A stretch of 44,802 nucleotides of DNA from Prevotella sp. UBA7764 (GCA_002481295.1 DLDU01000055.1:1-44802), one strand, 5' to 3'; shown: positions 16,573 through 24,427, counted from the first letter of the stretch. A program made the numbers and translations. Notes: a model not told the origin generated them from the letters alone.

Positions 16573-16810
16573 GGCACCACGGCACCCGACGGCACGCGTA
16601 TCAGTCCCACGCGCATCGATTATCATTGGTAAGACCTATCATCTCGACATCTTTGTCGACAAGTGCAGCGTCGAGATCTTTGTTGACGGCGGTCGCATCG
16701 CCATGACCAATCTCGTCTTCCCCACGCAACCTTACAACAACATCAAACTCTATAGCAAAGGCGGTACCGCCAAAGTCATGAATCTCAAGGCCTATAAACT
16801 CGGAATGTAG
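16573..16810 (+). pseudogene. decayed C-terminal tail of a GH32 fructanase
   Basis: Two adjacent frames together give the C-terminal beta-sandwich end of a glycoside hydrolase family 32 enzyme (levanase/inulinase/invertase type). The first frame, from 16573, reads APDGTRISPTRIDYHW and then stops. The second, from 16625, reads KTYHLDIFVDKCSVEIFVDG, then RIAMTNLVFPTQPYNN, and ends KAYKLGM with TAG at 16808-16810. The SVEIFVDGG segment is characteristic of GH32. A frameshift near 16620-16625 separates the frames, and everything upstream (signal, catalytic five-blade propeller) is absent. It is therefore a relic of a fructan-degrading gene. Confidence 0.8.
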
Positions 16811-16841
16811 TTCAATAGTATCTCACTGATAAACAACAAAC

Positions 16842-16873
16842 CCTCCGCGCTGCATTTGTGGCGCGGAGGTTTT
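16842..16873 (+). terminator. intrinsic terminator retained after the GH32 relic
   Basis: A perfect 9-base stem (16842-16850 and 16861-16869, arm CCTCCGCGC) is followed by TTTT at 16870-16873. It lies 31 bases past the GH32 stop and just before the aroQ promoter. Confidence 0.8.
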
Positions 16874-16894
16874 GTATAGCAGCAGAATTATTCG

Positions 16895-16902
16895 TATCTT
16901 TG
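16895..16902 (+). promoter_or_regulatory. -7 promoter element for aroQ
   Basis: TATCTTTG, exact match to TAnnTTTG, 20 bases before the aroQ ATG at 16923, giving a short leader. Confidence 0.6.
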
Positions 16903-16922
16903 CAGTACTGAAAGTGAAAACT

Positions 16923-17360
16923 ATGAGAAAGATACAGATTATCAACGGACCCAACCTCAACCTGCTCGGTGTGCGCGAGCCGGGCATCTACGGCAAGAAC
17001 TCGTTTGAGAGCTATCTGCCCACACTGAAAGCGCTGTTTCCTGACGTGCAGATCGACTATTTCCAAAGCAACATAGAAGGGGAGCTCATCGACAAGATGC
17101 AACAGGTAGGCTTCGACTACGACGGCATCGTACTCAACGCCGGTGCTTATACCCACACGAGTATCGCACTGCTCGACTGCATCCGTTCGCTGCGCTGTCC
17201 CACGGTGGAGGTGCATATCTCCAACGTGCACCAGCGTGAAGAGTACCGCCATCACTCGATGATCTCGGCAGGCTGTCTCGGCGTCATCTGTGGCTTTGGC
17301 CTGCAAGGCTATGAGCTGGCTATCCGTGGCATCCTCGCACACCAAAGCGACAAGGCATGA
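16923..17360 (+). CDS. aroQ: 3-dehydroquinate dehydratase, type II
   Basis: It converts 3-dehydroquinate to 3-dehydroshikimate in the shikimate pathway. The 145-residue length is typical for the dodecameric type II enzyme. The N-terminal signature NGPNLNLLGVREPGIYG carries the catalytic Tyr at about 23. LNAGAYTHTSIALLDCI and VEVHISNVHQREEYR carry the substrate-binding Asn and the catalytic His at about 100. The frame opens further upstream at a TTG (16872), but that is before the promoter, so the ATG is used. It overlaps the downstream methyltransferase by four bases (ATGA), indicating translational coupling. Confidence 0.95.
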   Translation: MRKIQIINGPNLNLLGVREPGIYGKNSFESYLPTLKALFPDVQIDYFQSNIEGELIDKMQQVGFDYDGIVLNAGAYTHTSIALLDCIRSLRCPTVEVHISNVHQREEYRHHSMISAGCLGVICGFGLQGYELAIRGILAHQSDKA

Positions 17361-18019
17361 CCGACACGCAACAGCTCGACGACTATATCGTCAACCACAG
17401 CGATCCGGAAGACGAATACCTTTATCGGCTCTACCGCGCTACGAACATACATACCATCCACGGGCGTATGCAAAGCGGACATCTGCAAGGGCGACTGCTG
17501 AAGATGCTCGTGCTGATGCAGCGGCCGAAGTATGTGCTTGAGGTCGGCACGTTCTCGGGCTACTCGGCGATCTGCATGGCTGAGGGACTGCGCGAGGCGG
17601 GCGTGGACGGCAGTAAGCTCTTCACCTTTGAGATCAACGACGAGATGGAGGACTTCACCCGCCCGTGGATTGAGGGCAGCGCAGTGTCGCCGTGGATAGA
17701 CTTCCGCATTGGCGACGCCTGCGTGGAGGCATCTCGATTAGGAGTTACCTTTGACATGGCATTTGTCGACGGTGACAAGCGACGCTATGTAGAAACCTAT
17801 GAGGCGATCCTGCCACTGATGAATCCCGGTGGTATCATCCTCGCCGACAACACGCTGTGGGACGGACATGTCATCGATCCGGCCTATGACCACGATCATC
17901 AGACGCTCGGCATACGGGCATTCAACGACCACGTGCGCGACGACAAAAGGGTGGGAAAGGTCATCGTGCCCGTACGCGATGGACTGACCATTATCAGAGT
18001 GTTGAATGATGAATGTTGA
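17357..18019 (+). CDS. class I SAM-dependent O-methyltransferase (catechol-O-methyltransferase-like)
   Basis: The 220-residue protein belongs to the metal-dependent O-methyltransferase family (PF01596 type). The SAM-binding motif I is YVLEVGTFSGYS at about 59-70, the acidic end of strand 2 is TFEINDEMED, and FDMAFVDGDKRRY carries the metal-binding Asp, followed by GGIILADNTLWDG. In this family the methyl acceptor is often a catechol or another small phenolic; the substrate here is unknown. It overlaps aroQ by ATGA. Its last five codons (LNDEC, stop) lie inside a tandem DNA repeat, so the extreme C-terminus is made of repeat sequence. Confidence 0.88.
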   Translation: MTDTQQLDDYIVNHSDPEDEYLYRLYRATNIHTIHGRMQSGHLQGRLLKMLVLMQRPKYVLEVGTFSGYSAICMAEGLREAGVDGSKLFTFEINDEMEDFTRPWIEGSAVSPWIDFRIGDACVEASRLGVTFDMAFVDGDKRRYVETYEAILPLMNPGGIILADNTLWDGHVIDPAYDHDHQTLGIRAFNDHVRDDKRVGKVIVPVRDGLTIIRVLNDEC

Positions 18020-18102
18020 ATGATGACTTGTTCAATGTTGAATGATGAATTATTCAGTGTTGAATGATGACCTGGTCAATGTTGAGTGATGAATGGTTAG
18101 GG
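18001..18102 (+). repeat. tandem 22-base repeats containing GTTGAATGATGA
   Basis: The 12-base core GTTGAATGATGA starts at 18001, 18015, 18037, 18059 and 18081 (last copy GTTGAGTGATGA). From 18015 the period is exactly 22 bases for four units. The first units overlap the 3' end of the methyltransferase gene and the array ends just before xerD. A looser relative, rich in GATGAATG, lies upstream of gmk at 23119-23171. Confidence 0.85.
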
Positions 18103-18112
18103 AGAAACGAAA

Positions 18113-19018
18113 GTGGAATTAACAAAGCATTATCTACGTTATCTGAAGCTGGAGCGGGGCTATTCGCCCAATACCATTGAGGCCTATAAGCATGACCTTG
18201 ACTGGCTGCTGGGCTATTTAGCGCAAGAAGGAGTTGACCCGCTGAGCGTCAAGCTCGAAGATCTGGAGCACTTCGCGGCGATGCTTTCCGATCATGGCAT
18301 CAGCGCAAAGTCGCAGGCACGCATCCTCAGCGGTGTGCGCTCGTTCTATCGTTACCTTGTCTTGGACGGATATCTCGACGTTGACCCGACCGAACTGTTG
18401 GAGTCTCCCCATCTGCCACAGCATTTGCCGGAGTATCTGTCCACCGAGGAAGTGGATGCTTTGGAGAACAGTATCGACCTGACCAGCAATGAAGGGCACC
18501 GCAACCGCGCCATTATCGAGGTGTTCTTCTCCTGTGGCCTGCGTGTCTCGGAGCTCACCAACCTCAAGCTCAGCGACCTCTTCCTGCCACAAGGTTTCAT
18601 CCGTGTCAACGGAAAAGGCGGAAAGCAACGGCTGGTGCCTATTTCGGAACGCGCTATCCATGAGTTGGAGTTGTGGTTTGACGACCGGCGACAGATGAAA
18701 ATCAAACCCGGTGAGGAGGACTACGTCTTTCTCAACCGACGCGGACACCACCTCACGCGTACGATGATTCTGATCATGGTGAAACGACAGGCTGAGGCTG
18801 CGGGTATCAAAAAGACGATCTCGCCACACACGCTCCGCCACTCCTTCGCAACGGCACTGCTCAAGGGTGGGGCTGATCTGCGCATCATTCAGGAACTGCT
18901 CGGACATGCTGACCTCGGCACAACGGAGATCTACACCCACATGGACGACGAGTCGCTGCGGCAGGAAATCCTTTTGCATCATCCCAGAAACATCAAGCGA
19001 GAGACAGACAACGGCTGA
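18113..19018 (+). CDS. xerD: tyrosine recombinase, XerD type
   Basis: Xer recombinases resolve chromosome dimers at dif. The 301-residue protein starts at GTG with a purine-rich GGAGAAA 5 bases upstream. The N-terminal SAM-like core-binding domain includes LERGYSPNTIEAYKHDL. The catalytic domain has Arg144 (GLRVSELTNL), a Lys in NGKGGKQR near 168, His239 and Arg242 (HTLRHSFATALL), His265 (LGHADLGTTEIYTH) and the nucleophile Tyr274. All key residues are present. It lies beside aroQ, a common neighbourhood in Bacteroidota, with no integron or phage genes near, so a housekeeping role is more likely than a mobile-element integrase. XerC versus XerD cannot be settled with certainty here. Confidence 0.92.
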   Translation: MELTKHYLRYLKLERGYSPNTIEAYKHDLDWLLGYLAQEGVDPLSVKLEDLEHFAAMLSDHGISAKSQARILSGVRSFYRYLVLDGYLDVDPTELLESPHLPQHLPEYLSTEEVDALENSIDLTSNEGHRNRAIIEVFFSCGLRVSELTNLKLSDLFLPQGFIRVNGKGGKQRLVPISERAIHELELWFDDRRQMKIKPGEEDYVFLNRRGHHLTRTMILIMVKRQAEAAGIKKTISPHTLRHSFATALLKGGADLRIIQELLGHADLGTTEIYTHMDDESLRQEILLHHPRNIKRETDNG

Positions 19019-19068
19019 AAACTTTCACTTTCAGACGGAATACGCCGGTGCGTTTCAATATTATTTCT

Positions 19069-19076
19069 TAACTTTG
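19069..19076 (+). promoter_or_regulatory. -7 promoter element for thyX
   Basis: TAACTTTG, exact match to TAnnTTTG, 26 bases before the thyX ATG. Confidence 0.6.
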
Positions 19077-19101
19077 CAGCCAAAAGCAAAACGACAAAAA
19101 C

Positions 19102-19995
19102 ATGAAGATCAATCAACCTTCTTTCGAGATATGGGAGCAGCAACCCGGCACGGACGGTGTCTACCGTCAGGTGGAGCGCTGCGGCAGAGTGTGCTACAAG
19201 AGTGAGAATCACCAGACTGCCGACTCGGCGCGGCCGTTTGTGGAGCGCATGATCGCCAGCAAGCATACGGCAATGCTGGAGCATGCCACTATCTATCTGA
19301 CGCTCGACGAGCACGACGACCGTACTGACTTCTATCGCCATAACCGGTTCACACATGTCAACATGGTGGACGGAAAGGCTTACGTCTCCACCAACCTGCG
19401 CGTACTGGTGGAGAACGGACGTATGGACGACCTCAACGAACTCTGTGAGCCAACGGTTCTCCATGAGCGTCGCGTCACGGTGCATTTCACCACTCAGGTA
19501 GCGATCACACGCGAGTTCAACCGTCATCGCGTCAACTCCATGGCAGAGCAGAGTACACGCTACTGCAATTATTCAAAGGAGAAATTCGGGGCAGAGATCA
19601 CCATCAACCTGCCGCAATGGGTGAAAGAACTGCCCGACGGTGCGTGGACATCGACGGTCATGCAGGGTACGGTGAGTCTCGATGATGACGCTTTCCTGGC
19701 TTTGACCAAGAAAGTTGTCGCTGGTGAGGCCGACGCTGCCGACAACTGGCTTTTTGCCAACTTAGCTGCTGAGCGTGCTTACCTCAATCTGACAGCTTTG
19801 GGGCGTAAGCCTCAGGAAGCCCGCGTGGTGTTGCCGCTGGACACCAACACGGAGTTGGTGCATACAGCTTTCCTTTCAGACTGGAAACATTTCTTCGATT
19901 TGCGTGCCTTAGGCACTACGGGTGCTCCTCATCCCGACGCCAAGGCAGTGGCCCTGCCGCTTTACGCAGAGATGAAGAAACGTTTTTCGCTCTGA
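19102..19995 (+). CDS. thyX: flavin-dependent thymidylate synthase
   Basis: ThyX makes dTMP from dUMP using FAD, NADPH and methylene-tetrahydrofolate. The 297-residue protein has the signature RHRx7S (RHRVNSMAEQS, residues 141-151) followed by TRYCNYS, the FAD/dUMP site. The N-terminal CGRVCYKSE and HTAMLEHATIYLTL also fit the fold. It lacks ThyA motifs. It has its own promoter and a terminator follows, so it forms a single-gene unit. Whether it is the sole thymidylate synthase of the organism cannot be judged from this window. Confidence 0.93.
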   Translation: MKINQPSFEIWEQQPGTDGVYRQVERCGRVCYKSENHQTADSARPFVERMIASKHTAMLEHATIYLTLDEHDDRTDFYRHNRFTHVNMVDGKAYVSTNLRVLVENGRMDDLNELCEPTVLHERRVTVHFTTQVAITREFNRHRVNSMAEQSTRYCNYSKEKFGAEITINLPQWVKELPDGAWTSTVMQGTVSLDDDAFLALTKKVVAGEADAADNWLFANLAAERAYLNLTALGRKPQEARVVLPLDTNTELVHTAFLSDWKHFFDLRALGTTGAPHPDAKAVALPLYAEMKKRFSL

Positions 19996-20046
19996 TTTGC
20001 TTCCTGCAGCGTCTTCTCGCTTGACATCTTACTCGCTTAACCGACA

Positions 20047-20076
20047 AGCCGGCCTTATGGGTCGGCTCAGTTTTTT
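20047..20076 (+). terminator. intrinsic terminator after thyX
   Basis: An 8-base stem with one G-U pair (20047-20054 and 20060-20067, arms AGCCGGCC and GGTCGGCT) is followed by six T at 20071-20076. Confidence 0.75.
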
Positions 20077-20118
20077 CTCATTCGTTTCTCCCGTTTTCGA
20101 CATTACATTTCCGAAACT

Positions 20119-21738
20119 ATGATATTCCATCCGCTCGATACAACTATGCAGCCGCCGGTCAGGTTGAACAATCCGTTCTACTACGAGCCGGATGCGCTTT
20201 GCCGTTTGGCGATTGCGCAACTGGCGGCATATCTGCGTGGCGACAAAGAGCAGACCTTTGCAAAGGACGCGGTGGACGCTAACTTTCAGGCCGAGATAGC
20301 CCAGGGCAAGATGTTTGGTGTGGTGATCGTGCGGAAAGATGGCAAGCTGGGCTACATAGCCGGTTACAGCGGACAGATTGCCGGACGTAGCGACTGGCCC
20401 GATTTCGTGCCTGCAGTCTATGACTATCTCCAGCCCAACGGCTATTTCAAGACGCATGAGGCTGAGATCACGAACATCAACAACCGCATCCGCGACATGG
20501 AGCAGGGGCAGGATCTGCGTGATGCCCATCGGCAGTTGGAAGCCGTGAAGGCCCGGCAGGAGCAGGCCGTCCAAGACTTTAAGGCCAATCATCCCAGCGG
20601 GGCGAGGGTAGGGGAGAGCCAGGAAGCATATATCCGGCGGCGGCAATTCGAGAATGCGGAGCTCCATCGCCTGCGGAAAGATTACCGCGCTCAGGTGGAG
20701 CAAGCATTGAGCACGGTCGACGAGTTGGAAGATACGCTCCGTCGTCTTCGTCAGCAACGTCGACAAAAGAGCGACAACTTGCAGTCGTGGCTCTTCCGTC
20801 AGTTCCGCCTGCGCAACGCCCGCGGAGAGGTGAAGGACATCGAGGAGATCTTTCGTGATTACGGTCAACGGCAAGGGCGAAAGATGGTGGCTCCGGCAGG
20901 CAGTGGTGAATGCTGCGAACCGAAGTTGCTGCAATATGCCTTTGAACAGGGGATGCAGCCGCTGAGCATGGCGATGTTTTGGTGGGGCGAAAGTCCGAAG
21001 GAAGAGGTAAGGCACCATCTTCAGTGCTATCCGGCTTGCAACGGCAAGTGCAAACCGCTGCTGTGGTGGATGTTGCAGGGTATGGATGTGGCACCGAATC
21101 CTCTTGACGATGAGCGTCACCAAGAGTTGCCCGTCATCTATGAGGATGCCGATATCTGTGTGGTGTGTAAGCCCGCGGGTATGCTCTCCGTGCCGGGGAA
21201 GAGCGCGCGGGAGAGTGTTTATAGTCTGATGAAGGCCCACTGCCCGGAAGCCGAGGGACCGCTGATCGTCCACCGGCTCGACATGGCGACGAGTGGACTG
21301 ATGGTGATTGCAAAGACATGGGAGGCTTATCACGATCTGCAAGACCAGTTCTTGCGTCACGAGGTGAAGAAGCGCTATGTGGCTCGGCTGAGCCATGAGA
21401 TGGAGACAGAAGACGGTGTTTTGTCGCTGCCACTCCGTCCGGACCTTGACGATCGTCCGCGACAAATGGTTGATAAGCTCCATGGCAAGGCAGCGATAAC
21501 CTATTTTCAGAAGATCGACGACCGGCATGTGGCACTCTATCCTCAGACGGGTCGTACCCATCAGTTGCGGGTGCATTGTGCGCATCCCGATGGTTTGAAC
21601 AATCCGATTGTGGGAGATGAACTTTACGGGCAACGTGGCCGCCGGTTGTGTCTGCACGCCGAGCAGCTCACCTTCCGCCATCCCCGTAGTGGCAAAAACG
21701 TTACCTTTGAGTGGAAAATAGACTTCGACGAGGAATAA
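20119..21738 (+). CDS. RluA-family pseudouridine synthase with long N-terminal extension
   Basis: The C-terminal 200 residues (from about 340) are a complete RluA-type domain: IYEDADICVVCKPAGMLSVPG, the catalytic motif HRLDMATSGLMV with Asp388, VKKRYVAR, and QTGRTHQLRVHCAH. It should isomerise uridines in rRNA or tRNA. The N-terminal 335 residues are unusual for RluA. About 1-110 is a globular domain. About 115-235 is a strongly charged helical stretch, probably coiled coil (for example LEAVKARQEQAVQDFK and EDTLRRLRQQRRQKS). About 260-315 contains five Cys (GECCEP; CYPACNGKC) that might bind a metal. Similar long RluA proteins occur in Bacteroidota as far as I recall. The RNA target is unknown. 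Confidence 0.88.
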   Translation: MIFHPLDTTMQPPVRLNNPFYYEPDALCRLAIAQLAAYLRGDKEQTFAKDAVDANFQAEIAQGKMFGVVIVRKDGKLGYIAGYSGQIAGRSDWPDFVPAVYDYLQPNGYFKTHEAEITNINNRIRDMEQGQDLRDAHRQLEAVKARQEQAVQDFKANHPSGARVGESQEAYIRRRQFENAELHRLRKDYRAQVEQALSTVDELEDTLRRLRQQRRQKSDNLQSWLFRQFRLRNARGEVKDIEEIFRDYGQRQGRKMVAPAGSGECCEPKLLQYAFEQGMQPLSMAMFWWGESPKEEVRHHLQCYPACNGKCKPLLWWMLQGMDVAPNPLDDERHQELPVIYEDADICVVCKPAGMLSVPGKSARESVYSLMKAHCPEAEGPLIVHRLDMATSGLMVIAKTWEAYHDLQDQFLRHEVKKRYVARLSHEMETEDGVLSLPLRPDLDDRPRQMVDKLHGKAAITYFQKIDDRHVALYPQTGRTHQLRVHCAHPDGLNNPIVGDELYGQRGRRLCLHAEQLTFRHPRSGKNVTFEWKIDFDEE

Positions 21739-21894
21739 GGACAAGCAGTTTTATCAACAAACTATGCGGATGAAAGGAAGAAAACGTTGCCGTCTCATGG
21801 GGTCAGAAAGCGACGTTCTTGGGGGGAATACGGCGGACAGATGAGGTCATCATGGCGTTTTCAATGTTGTAATCCTATAGAAAAAGATTGTTCA

Positions 21895-21924
21895 CTGCGT
21901 AGCAAATGATCTTAGGCTACGCAG
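21895..21924 (-). terminator. hairpin downstream of nadD, possible terminator
   Basis: A perfect 9-base inverted repeat (21895-21903 and 21916-21924, arm CTGCGTAGC) lies 28 bases past the nadD stop. A T-rich stretch (CTTTTTC) follows about 10 bases later on the minus strand, so termination is possible but not certain. Confidence 0.4.
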
Positions 21925-21951
21925 CAAATGACTTTCCTCAACCAAGGAAAA

Positions 21952-22536
21952 TCAAGAGCGAAATATTTGTTTATGTTTTGTCAGTTCCGCTTCAATCTTT
22001 AGCGGAACCAATCCGTAGATCGACTCGCCGGCAGCGAGACGGCGCCGGATCTCCGTGCTGTTTTCCGGAAAGAGCACGGTTGAGTAGACATGTACGTTGG
22101 TTGGTAGGGAAGTGGTGTCGATGGGATAGCCGGGACGCGGATAGACAGCGAGTTCGTAGTGGCTGAGAATCTCCTCGTGGTGCGCCCATCGGTTAAAGGC
22201 CAGCCAGTTGTCGGCACCGATGATCAGCACAAGTTCGTCGGCGGGGCGCGACAGACTCAGATGCTCAAGCGTCCGCCACATATAAGAGGGCTTGGGCAGA
22301 TGGAACTCCACGTCGCAGGCTCTCATCTTCGGCTCTTCCTGCAATGCCATTTCCACGAGGGCCAGACGATAGTCGTCAGCCATGAGATCGGTGGCCTGCT
22401 TCTTGAAGGGATTTAGTGGAGAGACAACAAAGAGGATCTCATCAAGACGTGCCAAGCGGAGGAGCTGACGCGACAGGGCGATGTGTCCCACGTGGATAGG
22501 ATTGAAGCTGCCGCCGAAGATGCCGATACGAGCCAT
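21952..22536 (-). CDS. nadD: nicotinate-nucleotide adenylyltransferase
   Basis: It transfers AMP from ATP to nicotinate mononucleotide in NAD synthesis. The 194-residue protein begins MARIGIFGGSFNPIHVGH, the GxFxPxHxGH nucleotidyltransferase motif. LVLIIGADNWLAFNRW is the typical NadD dinucleotide-site segment and NSTEIRRRLAAGESI carries the (I/S)STxxR phosphate-binding motif. It starts 12 bases after gmk and is the last gene of yicC-gmk-nadD. Confidence 0.95.
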   Translation of the reverse strand: MARIGIFGGSFNPIHVGHIALSRQLLRLARLDEILFVVSPLNPFKKQATDLMADDYRLALVEMALQEEPKMRACDVEFHLPKPSYMWRTLEHLSLSRPADELVLIIGADNWLAFNRWAHHEEILSHYELAVYPRPGYPIDTTSLPTNVHVYSTVLFPENSTEIRRRLAAGESIYGLVPLKIEAELTKHKQIFRS

Positions 22537-22548
22537 AGCGTAGTGAGC

Positions 22549-23118
22549 TTATTTCTCAAGGAATTCCTTGACGAGACGATAGGTTTCCTCTTCGGCCTTC
22601 TTCAGGTCGTCGTTGACAACCACATGGTCGAACTGAGGAGCAAAGGTCAGCTCGTAGGAGGCTTTGGCCAGTCGCTGCTCGATGACTTCCGGCGCGTCGG
22701 TGGCACGGTGTACGAGCCGGTTGCGCAGCTCGTCGATCGATGGCGGCTGGACGAACAGGCTCAGTGCGCGGTCGCCGTACTGTCGTTTGATGTTGCAGCC
22801 GCCTTTCACGTCGACGTCAAAGACGACGTTTTCGCCTCTTGCCGTCTGCGTTTCTACCTGCGATTTCAGCGTGCCATAGAAACGGTCCTTGTAGACCTCT
22901 TCGTACTCCAGAAACTCGCCGGCCTGTATCTTCTGCTTGAATTCGTCGGCGGTAAGGAAGAAATATTCCACACCGTTGCGCTCGGTGCCACGCGGCGCAC
23001 GGCTCGTGCAACTGATGGAGAAAGCCAGCTTCAGTTCGGGATGTTCTTTCATCAGCCAGCTCACGATGGTGCTTTTGCCACTGCCTGATGGTGCGGAGAA
23101 TATGATGAGTTTACCCAT
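22549..23118 (-). CDS. gmk: guanylate kinase
   Basis: It phosphorylates GMP to GDP. From MGKLIIFSAPSGSGKST the product has 189-190 residues, normal for Gmk. The P-loop SAPSGSGKST is at 8-17. The GMP-binding segment SISCTSRAPRGTERNGVEYFF is followed by FLEYEEVYKDRFYGT and VDVKGGCNIK. The frame continues open to 23208 but that region is the repeat-rich leader, so the ATG at 23118 is used. It lies between yicC and nadD on the same strand. Confidence 0.95.
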   Translation of the reverse strand: MGKLIIFSAPSGSGKSTIVSWLMKEHPELKLAFSISCTSRAPRGTERNGVEYFFLTADEFKQKIQAGEFLEYEEVYKDRFYGTLKSQVETQTARGENVVFDVDVKGGCNIKRQYGDRALSLFVQPPSIDELRNRLVHRATDAPEVIEQRLAKASYELTFAPQFDHVVVNDDLKKAEEETYRLVKEFLEK

Positions 23119-23207
23119 TGTACAATGATGAATGTTGAAGGATGAAAGATGAGTTGATGCAATGATGAATGGAGGACAAGCCAGGAGGACGCTGCTGAGC
23201 AGCGTCA
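23119..23207. repeat. GATGAATG-rich degenerate repeat upstream of gmk
   Basis: Between 23119 and 23171 the plus strand repeats variants of AATGATGAATG and GATGA several times, related to the 22-base array at 18001-18102. From 23172 to 23207 there is a small hairpin, GACGCTGCT-GAGC-AGCGTC-like, just before the 20-base tandem array. There is no gene here. Confidence 0.5.
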
Positions 23208-23307
23208 TACAGAACCAAAGATAAACAGCAGAACTAAACGATAAACGGCAGAACCAAGCGGAAACCGGCAGAACCGGGCGGAAACCGGCAGAACCGGGCG
23301 GGAGCCA
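23208..23307. repeat. five tandem 20-base repeats
   Basis: Units start at 23208, 23228, 23248, 23268 and 23288, each exactly 20 bases. Unit 3 is GCAGAACCAAGCGGAAACCG; unit 4 differs from it at two positions. Units become more A-rich towards 23208 and more G-rich towards 23307, as in a decaying array. It lies in the yicC-gmk gap on the leader side of gmk. Confidence 0.9.
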
Positions 23308-23357
23308 GCTGTTTTGCGAACCAGTAGCCTTGCTTCACTACGACTCTTGGAGCATAT

Positions 23358-23419
23358 CACTCCCCTCCCTCTTGGGGAGGGGGCTGGGGGGAGGCTTGAG
23401 GGAGCCGGGGGTGAGGCCG
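23358..23419 (-). repeat. GC-rich palindromic intergenic repeat, copy 2
   Basis: On the minus strand it begins GGCCTCACCCCCGGCTCCCT and ends with a C-rich/G-rich hairpin and GGGGAGTGA, related to copies at 1190-1227 and 36808-36868. It starts 4 bases after the yicC stop and could fold into a stable structure in the yicC-gmk transcript. Confidence 0.65.
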
Positions 23420-23423
23420 TTTT

Positions 23424-24299
23424 TTACAGTGCGTTGAGCACTTGTTCCTTGATCTGCTCGAGCTCGTCTTTCATCTTCACGACGATGTTCTGCATCTCAG
23501 CCTGGTTGCTCTTGGAGCCCGTAGTGTTGATTTCGCGTCCCATCTCTTGGGCGATGAAGCCGAGCTTCTTGCCGTTGGGAGTGTCCTCGGCGAGCGTCTC
23601 GCGGAAGTATTTCAGGTGATTGGTCAGTCGCTGCTTCTCTTCACTGATGTCCAGCTTCTCGATATAGTAGATGAGCTCCTGCTCCAACCGGTTCTTGTCG
23701 TAGTCGACCTCAGGGATCTGTTCCAACCCTTTGACGATTGCCTCTTTGATCTTTGGTACACGGCTCTTCTCGTAAGGCTCGATAGACTTCAGCAGTGCCT
23801 CGATGTTGTCGATCTTCTCGTGGAACTTCTTCTCCAGCGCGGCACCTTCCTGACGGCGGAAAGCCTGCAGGTCAGCAAGGGCAGCCTCAATGCCAGTGCG
23901 GACGGCAGTCCACTCCTCTTCGCTGAGTTCCTCTTCTTCCGGCTTGCCGAGCGTGTCGGGCAGGCGCAGCAACACGTCGTACCAGTTTTGCGGCTCCGGA
24001 ATGCCGGTCTTGGCTGACACTGCTTTGATCTGCTTATAATACGACTCCACGATCGCGGCATTGATGGGCATACAGGCCTGTGTGTCGTCTTTCTCAATCC
24101 AAACAGAGAAGTCTACCTTGCCACGGACGAGTGCCTTGGCAATCATCTGTCTGATCTCCATCTCCTTTTCGCGGTAGACGGGAGCAATGCGTGTGGAAAG
24201 GTCGAGGGCCTTGCTGTTGAGCGACTTCACCTCAATGTGTATCTTCTTGGCTTGAAAGGTCACTGTAGCGCGGCCATAGCCTGTCATTGACTGTATCAT
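23424..24299 (-). CDS. yicC: YicC-family endoribonuclease
   Basis: YicC proteins are conserved bacterial endoribonucleases linked to sRNA decay. The 291-residue product begins MIQSMTGYGRATVTFQAKKI, the YicC_N signature, with EVKSLNSKALDLSTRI. The C-terminal DUF1732 domain is also clear: DISEEKQRLTNHLKYFRETL followed by GKKLGFIAQEMGREINTTGS, then KSNQAEMQNIVVKMKDELEQ. An upstream in-frame start at 24362 lies before the promoter, so the ATG at 24299 is used. It heads the yicC-gmk-nadD unit, although a 305-base repeat-filled gap separates it from gmk. Confidence 0.93.
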   Translation of the reverse strand: MIQSMTGYGRATVTFQAKKIHIEVKSLNSKALDLSTRIAPVYREKEMEIRQMIAKALVRGKVDFSVWIEKDDTQACMPINAAIVESYYKQIKAVSAKTGIPEPQNWYDVLLRLPDTLGKPEEEELSEEEWTAVRTGIEAALADLQAFRRQEGAALEKKFHEKIDNIEALLKSIEPYEKSRVPKIKEAIVKGLEQIPEVDYDKNRLEQELIYYIEKLDISEEKQRLTNHLKYFRETLAEDTPNGKKLGFIAQEMGREINTTGSKSNQAEMQNIVVKMKDELEQIKEQVLNAL

Positions 24300-24325
24300 A
24301 ACGACTTGAAATAATTTAGTTCGTG

Positions 24326-24333
24326 CAAATATA
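24326..24333 (-). promoter_or_regulatory. -7 promoter element for yicC
   Basis: The minus strand reads TATATTTG, matching TAnnTTTG, 27 bases before the yicC ATG. A divergent promoter for tsaB lies about 100 bases away. Confidence 0.55.
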
Positions 24334-24427
24334 CAAAAAATCGGGGATATAAGTGCTTGCAAACCGACTATTTCCTTTATTTTCTTAAAAAAGCGGGTTG
24401 AATACTCGCTAAGTGCTACAAATTAGC

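Noticed and set aside
18113..19018. Tyrosine recombinase considered as an integrase of a mobile element
   Set aside because: Neighbours are housekeeping genes (aroQ, thyX), the length and motifs fit XerD, and no tRNA, attachment repeat or phage or transposon genes lie near.
20029..21744. Long minus-strand open frame opposite the RluA-type gene (571 codons)
   Set aside because: It is the complement of a gene with clear RluA motifs, has a low-complexity His/Leu/Arg composition and no recognisable domain.
23208..23307. Tandem array considered as a CRISPR array
   Set aside because: Units are contiguous 20-mers without unique spacers and no cas genes are present.
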